The notes below the pieces were generated by a model, which did no database searches, was not told where the DNA came from, and worked only from the letters and a program-made list of their open reading frames with translations. A program made the position numbers and the translations under genes. This document shows positions 57,299-64,000 of a stretch of 64,000 bases of DNA, piece after piece. Each line of letters opens with the position of its first letter. Within the stretch, counting starts at the first letter, position 1. The stretch is from Apophysomyces variabilis. Its lineage: Eukaryota > Mucoromycota > Mucoromycetes > Mucorales > Mucoraceae. The DNA lies in NCBI GenBank assembly GCA_002749535.1, contig MZZL01000401.1, forward strand, positions 935,165-999,164, given 5' to 3'.

Positions 57299-60200
57299 AC
57301 AAGTTAAGGGATACTATAGTCATTCTTCTATAGTTTTCAACTGGAAGTACGTCATCCGAAATTCTGATGGTCTTTCATCCTTATTGCTCATCATGTATAA
57401 GAATACTTCTCGGATATTCATGGCAGCCATATGATCGCGGTTCCAGTACATTGCCGGGCATGATTCTTTCTGACAAACCAACACAGCATGTATCACTGCG
57501 CCTTCTTGACCACTTGCATCCGGGTGTTCCTTGTTTTTTCTGGAGGCTTTTTTCCTTCCAACTTGGGCATATTTGTGAAGTTAAGTACTCATCAACCATA
57601 AAGACATAGGTTAGCGACTGTCAAACAAAAAAATTAGAAGTAAATAGCATGACCTTAACATTACCTTTCTTGTAAAATCTTGACGTTTTAATTCTTTAAC
57701 TATAGCTTTCGTTGGGGCAGCCACCCGACCATGCATTGAACCTGAAAAAGTCTTATTGCCATAAGCAATTATTATAGGCCCATTTCTTTCGTCTTGCTTG
57801 TCGTTGGGGCAATGAGCAACCCATTTCTTTTCATTCGGCTTTTTTCGATTCTGAGAACTGTTCATGTTGTATTTTTTGCTATCACATAGGAGCCTCTTGG
57901 CTATTTCGGCTCTTCCTTTCTGTCTGCCGATGTATGATTTGAATTTGAGTTTGTTATACCTAGATTATCGTTACATAACAGATGATATAACAGCAATCCT
58001 ACCTCAGATCTCTGCTATAGAATTCGGTAATCGTTTCGTAGTGCTGCATAACATATTTCACAGAGTCAGTGAGCTTCCATACCTCAGACGTTTTGAGAGA
58101 CGGTATATCGTCGATCAACCTTTTGGCTTCAGGCTCGGCATCCATATACTGTTTTCGCCTCTGGTTTGCACAATTATAACCACAGATGGAGTAGTACTCG
58201 GTAGTTGTGCTTGTGCGAACTCGGTGCGGTGACGAAGGGTTGCCACCCGCAGCCACAAACACGCTTGAAACTCCTGGATCTGAGAGGTTTCTTTTTAGGG
58301 TCAAATGGTTCTTTGTACTTCTTGAATACAAATTCCACGTTCATCCCGTCAGTACGGATGACGTCCCTTCAAGCACTTTAGTAATTCAACATATTAATGT
58401 CATTGTCTTACCAGAACATTGTCCTTTCGTTTTCTAGGCTTTCATAGGTAGGATAACCGATTTTGGCCATGTCGAACAAATCAAAGTACTCACGTCGAGT
58501 TTGCGAAGGCTTCACGGGCGTCTGATTGTCTCGTCTACCGGCTTGAAACAGAAGACGTGCCAATGCTTGATTGTCAATGGTAGTGTGTCGCATCTGAAAG
58601 CTGTAAACGGGCAGCAGTGTAAACTTCCGGGTTCCCTTTGGATCAGTATATTTTTGCGGAGCGAACGTGTTGCTTTCAATGGCATCAATTGTTTCTTTGA
58701 TAAATGATTCAAGACTGGTCATTTCGGCTTCAGAAAGCGGTTTAAATCTCTTTGGGAGCCGAAGCGAAGATTTATTTCTGATTGCTTCTCGAACTGCATA
58801 CCTGAGACTTGATCGAAGTCGCTTAAATAGTGGGTTTGTGTTTACCAGCTGAAAACGGGAATAGAATCAATATACCGAAACTTAAGAAACCGCAAAGTTA
58901 ACTTACTTCTTCCACCATCCGGTGAACGTATGCTGTTGAAACATGTTTTTGTGGTTTACCTTCGGTAATGGCAATTTTTTGCCCAAATCTCTTCATGGCT
59001 TGAAATAACCAGGGCAAAACCAAATGAGGTTTGGCACTCAAAATGTTCTCGTCAATGGTGGTTACACCAAGTGTAGAGCGAACCAATTTCACCAGTGATT
59101 CGGATATGTCAGTAATGCCTTGATTTTTACCAATTGATGTAGGCCATTGACAATCAATGTCGCATAGCTTATTATACATGTACTCCGCCATAGTATTGCG
59201 ATCTTTCACTGTGGACGACCCCCAGAAGGCTTCATTGTTCTTGTCGGACATGCAAATCAACAGGTACTGCGTTGTCTTTTTCTTAAAGTTTGCGCAGACG
59301 TGATTACGAATCGCCTCTTCGTATTCTTTGGCCGCACTTGAGACCACTGTCATGAATCCTTTCGACTTGAACTTGCTTAGTTGAAAATTACCAAGGGTCT
59401 CCTGGAAAGTGGCAAACGCGTTTTTCAGGCTCTCATCGGCATTATGTGCTTCGCCTGCAATTAATGCAAAAAGTGTGTAGCACAGCTGATGGGTGATCGG
59501 AGGAATCTCTTTTGATTCGGAAAGTAACTTTACGAAGTAAAAGTTGGCAGAGAGCGACCTAACATATGTCACGTCTCGCACATGCTTCACGCATTCTCTG
59601 ACATTTGCAACAAAGCTTGCACTCCGGCAGGTGTTCGACAGCGAGGCTTTGATTAATCGCGTTTGCTTAAAGTTTTTCGGAGGCTTCCTTTTTGTGGTAG
59701 GATCTTTACACAATTTGCTTGTGCTTCTCTGATGATCGGTCCCTCCGCAAGTGGGACATCTTAACGCCTTGCCGCTTGATAACTTTTCCTGTACACTTGC
59801 TTGTTGTAACTCTGCTTTTGCTTCATATTTGCGCTTCTCTTTTCATACGCCCTTTCAGCCTTGATCAGAGCTTTTGACTTTTTTACGGATGATGGACCTT
59901 CGACAACTTGTAAACAAGATACCGGAAGCGTGGGGAAAAGGTTAAATACCTGCTTCAGGAATGCTTTCAGTGTATTTGTGAAGTGAACTCTCTGTCTCAT
60001 CATCATCCTTTTGTGCGACATCGGCCGAGTCTATAACCTTTTCTTTTCCTTTCTTCTTTTTGGCAGTGGGGCCAACTTTGATCAAATCGCAATTTAGCTG
60101 CCAATATGCCACGGTCATAAAAGCATTACTGCTTACCAGAATGTGTTTTGCGTTGAATGACAATAGGCGGCTGGAAGTCATCATCATCCTTTTCAATAGG

Positions 60201-60460
60201 TCTTTTGCAGTTTTTATGCTTATCCATCGTGGGATTAAAGAAATTTAAAAAGAAGTGACAGCAAAATCTGTCCGCAGCTTTCAGATGTAGACCTCTATTT
60301 TCTTTTAACCGGTCACTCGCTGGAGAATACAATACTGATGTTAATTTGTTTGACTCGTGACATTATCCCACTCCTTCCTTCTTAATATCTCTCAGTCAAC
60401 GGAACACTCATACAGCGTTGGAACTTTGGCATATATTTTACCTAAACTTTTGGTGCGTTC
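57299..60460 (-). mobile_element. Fanzor-like element, copy B (better preserved)
   Basis: Ends inferred by comparison with copy A. The 5' leader shares AAGTTTAGGTAAAATA and flanking bases with copy A (here about 60435-60455 on the minus strand), with weaker similarity to about 60500. The 3' match stops about 20 bp after the stop codon, in CCTTAACTTG. No terminal inverted repeats or target duplication seen, and no other transposase in the unit. That fits TnpB/Fanzor genes that ride on other elements or move by an unknown route. Confidence 0.65.
57320..60227 (-). pseudogene. Fanzor-like (TnpB-related) RNA-guided nuclease gene with three frame changes
   Basis: About 870 codons over seven exons: 60227-60137, 60075-59950, 59906-58907, 58848-58412, 58366-58003, 57959-57665, 57617-57320. 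Order of landmarks: basic N-terminus, a zinc-like motif RCPTCGGTDHQRSTSKLC (about 59710-59760), a long alpha-helical part (SNTCRSASFVANVREC, AKEYEEAIRNHVC, SVKYVMQHYETI), RuvC-I NLSDPGVSSVFVA (Asp codon 58277-58279) followed by STTTEYYSICGYN, a block IIAYGNKTFSGSMHGRVAAP, the strand VFMVDEYLTSQICPSW, and the C-terminal knuckle plus RuvC-III, VCQKESCPAMYWNRDHMAAM (Asp codon 57434-57436). The reading frame changes at about 59836-59845, 58291-58295 and 57534-57539, each in an A-run. The first Cys pair of the C-terminal zinc site is CPSW instead of CPxC (57558-57560). Fanzor proteins use an RNA guide to cut DNA; this copy is probably inactive as read. Confidence 0.75.
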
Positions 60461-63400
60461 AATTAACTAACTGTTTTGTAAATGGATATTTATTGGAGAA
60501 GGGGCATAAAATAGACTGAAGAGGGTCAGTATCTGAAGATGACGTGGCGGTGAGCCGAATATAGGCGATCTGACAGGTTAGTACAGCAACGGCTATATCT
60601 GCCTCCAGAATGAGGCATAAGTCTACAATTAATGAGCGCGTACTATTAAAAAGAGAGAGAGCGATTTGAGAAGCTAGCTTACGGATAAAGCATAACGCAC
60701 TGACCAACTTTGAGACACAGCTTATGAGGCTGTAGCCTACTAACATCAGCCCTGCGTTGCTCTGCCATGGCTGACGTCAGGAACAATCTGTGATAAATTA
60801 CTTGCCCGCCTTAGTTCGCCCCAAAAGATATTAGATCACGATAAACTAAATCATAATAGAGCATAGATTTCATTCATCCTATACAACTGTCGATGTTTTG
60901 GAATATATAGGACGCTCAAGAATTCTCAGATGCATTACTTTCATCAATAACTCTGCTTAATGGCTTACAAAAACGCAGATTTTCACTATCCTTCCTTCCA
61001 ATAGACATAAAGTAGGTACCAGTTACCGGCTAAGTCCTTGGGCATCATGAAAAGAAGGATGCTTGCTGGCTACTGGTCTCGGCCCTTTGTGCCTCGCGTT
61101 CTAGGTAGTGGAAAGTACCCCTCGTGTAACGTACACCTCAAATTCGTAGGAACCCTTTGTATTGTCCCTCAGCTCAACAGTCGCAAACATATTTTTCGGG
61201 CGCGCATACCATATTCATCTGGGTCTTATTCACCCCAAGTACATCTAACGGCAGTATGAGATGTAAGGCGCATGTTCCATTTCCAGCGTCGGTAGTACAA
61301 TATCACCACACTAGCATAATTCGGGTCCAAGAACAGCGATCATATTGGAACATATCTGGTCGTTAGACAGAAAAATAGTGGCAAGGGTAATACAAATGCT
61401 ATCATTCGTGCTTTATCGTGAATTCTCGTATGAAATTAGCCTTGAAGAGTTGATACGTTGCTTAATACCAAACAAGTGCCATGTAGTCTAAAATAGGTGT
61501 GTATATGGTTGGATCTGCAATATCAACTGAATTAGTAGAAATACTACCTACAAAGCCAAACTTCGAAATAACAGTAAAAATCAAAGGCTGTATAAAATTA
61601 GAAAGGTTTGCACTTTTCTGAAAGTACTGGTGAATCGATTTCGTGTAATTTTTCATTGGAAGAAACAATAAGTAAAGAGAAGAAAAAAGAAAAACAGAAG
61701 ATGAAGACGTTCGAATGAAAGAGGCCAGTGTAAAACGTGATTTATGTGCGCTATACCGTCCAGGAAAAGGTTAGATTTTTTGATCTGAAGATTGAAAAGT
61801 GTATGAGCGCATCAGCTGTAGTGAAATAGTTGATTATTCACATTCGAACTGCTCAGAGATGGTTTAGGCAGCACACCATGTATCCTGATAGCATTTTTGA
61901 GACTTGTGAACAGATTGGTCGCAAATGTATTTTGACCGAATAACATAAAATAGGTCTTGTTGATTTCATTAACGCTAAACCCTCTGCTGCTTTCACTGAA
62001 GTGACTGAGCATTTGTTGAAGAGATTCAATGATGTCAAAGTTTCACATAGCACAGGTATATACTTTCATGAGAAGCGAATGTAACCTTTCGTTGAAGAAG
62101 CTGACTTTGACAAATGATGACAGCAGAATTATTTTGTGACCAACGACTTGAATTCCAAGGAGAAGTCTCTTGGCAAACGTAGTGTGAGATGCTTGTTGAT
62201 ATCAACCTCTTACCTCCTGCAAGCACACTGATGTCTATTCCAAGAGTTTTAGTGTATCTTCTTCAGTATGGAGACCATTGACCTGGCTGCATGAAGAAAA
62301 ATTAGGCTCGCATATAATATAAGTTAAAAAATATCACAAACAGGAATCAATGAAGACGCGACCGATATTATCAAACAATGTTGTGCCAATGCCATCCATG
62401 AGTTTTGCATATTGAGGCATACAGATCGACAGCCCCTTCTCGCAGGTAATCAAATAATCCTTGTTAGTATCAAACGGCATAGGATATAATCTACCTACCA
62501 AACAAATGTCATGGAGCGCATGATTCCTGAGGGATACTTGAAAAGAAGAAATGACTGAATCAACAAAAGGTGTGTACGTTCATTCGTGGCCGAGGGGTAT
62601 TCGGCCTTCACTGCTGTTGCCCAGAAGTCGGTCAGCACCAGCCGGATCAAGTCAATGAATTGCATGTGGTATTCTGATGATGTGTATGAAGGTAAACTCA
62701 TAAGCCACACCCTTTACATATATTTGTTGGAGTTGGACTTGTTCCAGATGTACAATCTTCGTTAGAAGATATTTTGTTCTTGAACCGTTAGACATGGGTT
62801 CTTAGTTCAATATCCTTTTTTCAGGAATAAAACACCAGTCTCAATGTCTTATGCACCATCCATACAAATACAACACTGCATATCATCCTCAGGGACATTG
62901 TTTTCGTATTTATGGGTTCACAGATATTGGCGCAGGTTGCCAATAGGTTGATCAAATGCGTTTTTAGGAAATTAAATGCTGCTGGTCGTTGGCGAAGGGG
63001 TACTTTGTTTGCTTGATTATCCTTGCTACGTTCATATCTTTCGATGAGATCTGCAGGTGTATCGGGCATGTTTTCCTCGCTGATCTTGACGGTAATATAG
63101 TGGATTAAGCTGGTTGCAATCTTCAGTTGAGATACGCGGCTTTTGCGTCGAACTCGACGGTTTCATCTGTCTGATATCCCCAGCCCGTACAAAGCAAAGC
63201 AAAAGAATTCAAGGGCATGACAATTCACGATAAATCGTGGTTTATCATCCGATTTGGAGGCCAAAAAATTGCGTACCTGACTCTTATCTCTGCATGATAA
63301 ATTTTGATGAAAACATTAGTGCAGTGATCATTATAGAGCTCTTTGTTTCGGCATTTATCCCAACACTTGTAAGAATGGGAAACAAAACCTTGGAAATTAT

Positions 63401-64000
63401 TTTTCTCTGTAATAGATGTACACCGAACAAAGGTATAGTGAAAGAATGGATCCTTGTAGAACACCTGTACGAGGGCATAGATGGCGGACATCAATTTAGG
63501 GTTAAACTTTGACTTTATTTAAATGTCCTGTCAGGCACTAAGTAATACAAGTGTCTGCCCGGACTAGATCAACGTGAGGATGTACAACAGTAGGCAAGAA
63601 AACCCCTTTCGGGACAAGGGTAAAAAAGATAGAAGGGAAATTAAAGAAAGCTATGTGTCAAAAAGCTATGAAATCAGAAGAAATGCTTAAGACAATGGAC
63701 TAGGCCTAGGCCAAGAGGCCTGTCAGTTGGGATCAAAGTATAATGGTGTAATTGGTCCAGTTCGTGTAGAAGCAAGCATATGATGAGCGACATAAATTTT
63801 GACTGTGCGCGACATTGCTTATTGGAAGCACTGATAGGTAGTAGGCTACGATATGGTTCAATGCATCCATGGTTTTCACATTCAGTCGCTGAAAAACAGC
63901 ATGATTCACTTGAGATAATTTTGCTAGATCAAATAAAAGAATATACAATTATTGTCCATTGGATTGACTATACAAAACCCTAAACAAACAAGCTTGAGAA
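60461..64000. other. Terminal region with unidentified coding remnants
   Basis: 3.5 kb without a complete gene. Simple AT-rich sequence to about 61700, then minus-strand remnants (listed separately). Near 63180-63510 both strands have open frames and I cannot tell which, if any, is coding. Confidence 0.4.
61812..63069 (-). pseudogene. Coding remnant, possibly a broken multi-exon gene, unidentified
   Basis: Protein-like stretches on the minus strand: IERYERSKDNQANKVPLRQR near 63030, YTSSEYHMQFIDLIRLVLTD near 62680, EYPSATNERTHLLLIQSFLL near 62590, DYLITCEKGLSICMPQYAKL then IGTTLFDNIGRVF at about 62460-62360, LLLGIQVVGHKIILLSSFVK near 62160, and NEINKTYFMLFGQNTFATNL near 61970. They lie in different frames, and I could not join them through convincing introns. 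No known domain. Either a decayed mobile-element gene or a gene whose splicing I could not solve. Confidence 0.35.

Noticed and set aside
62870..62935. CCICMDGA string on the minus strand, resembling the start of a PHD or RING finger
   Set aside because: A stop follows at once, no further Cys/His spacing fits, and flanking sequence in that frame is broken.
63237..63512. 91-codon plus-strand frame
   Set aside because: Overlaps an equally open minus-strand frame, and neither has a recognisable motif.
1..64000. CRISPR arrays, rRNA, LTR retrotransposons, bacterial-style operons
   Set aside because: No regularly spaced repeats, no rRNA motifs, no long direct terminal repeats seen; gene structure is eukaryotic throughout.

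Overview
This is nuclear DNA of a filamentous fungus. Introns are dense and mostly 50-70 bp, with GTAAG-like donors and TAG/CAG acceptors. The base composition is AT-rich, genes are compact, and wide gaps carry decayed coding sequence. The gene set (chitin deacetylase with a GPI-type tail, fungal Grainyhead factor, Sch9-type kinase with a C2 domain, LaeA/UMTA-like methyltransferase, Fanzor-like elements) points to an early-diverging fungus, most likely Mucoromycota/Mucorales. The phylum is inference; no rDNA or species marker lies in the window.

Layout. 1-2357 (+): 3' two thirds of a Drs2-type P4-ATPase flippase. 2705-4407 (+): CUE-domain protein. 4769-6681 (-): mitochondrial pyruvate dehydrogenase kinase family. 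7994-9354 (-): class I SAM methyltransferase. 11549-13331 (-): Sch9-like AGC kinase. 14518-16136 (-): SOF1/DCAF13, with an exon that codes only for its ATG. 16569-20044 (-): Gln-rich zinc-finger factor with a Gli/Zic-type tandem CWCH2 pair. 21603-22789 (-): divergent CDK/Cak1-like kinase. 23675-24879 (+): chitin deacetylase. 30065-31075 (-): secreted GPI-anchored-type protein. 36610-39179 (+): Grainyhead/CP2 factor. 41821-42876 (+): zinc-motif protein with an acidic tail. 46550-47530 (+): intronless two-finger C2H2 factor. 52441-54442 (-): GH125 exo-alpha-mannosidase. 55661-57131 (-): SGT2 co-chaperone, with a 5-nt micro-exon. All multi-exon models were joined by hand; their summed coding lengths are multiples of three and the joins agree with family sequence.

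The most unusual content is a pair of related elements that code for a Fanzor-like protein, a eukaryotic relative of TnpB RNA-guided nucleases. The better copy (57.3-60.5 kb, minus) keeps the RuvC DPG motif, the WNRD motif and two zinc motifs. It has three frame changes, all in A-runs, and one lost zinc Cys. A much more decayed copy lies at 27.1-29.8 kb on the plus strand. Both copies share a 5' leader and stop matching about 20-30 bp after the stop codon, so the ends of the mobile unit can be placed by comparison. A 290-bp MITE with TA flanks (20.9-21.2 kb), a related terminal fragment (24.95 kb), and unidentified coding remnants fill other gaps.

The genes are ordinary single-copy housekeeping and regulatory genes and do not form a pathway cluster. 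Chitin deacetylase, the GPI-type protein and GH125 relate to cell wall and glycans. SGT2 and the flippase serve the membrane and secretory system. Sch9, PDK and the CDK-like kinase are signalling enzymes.
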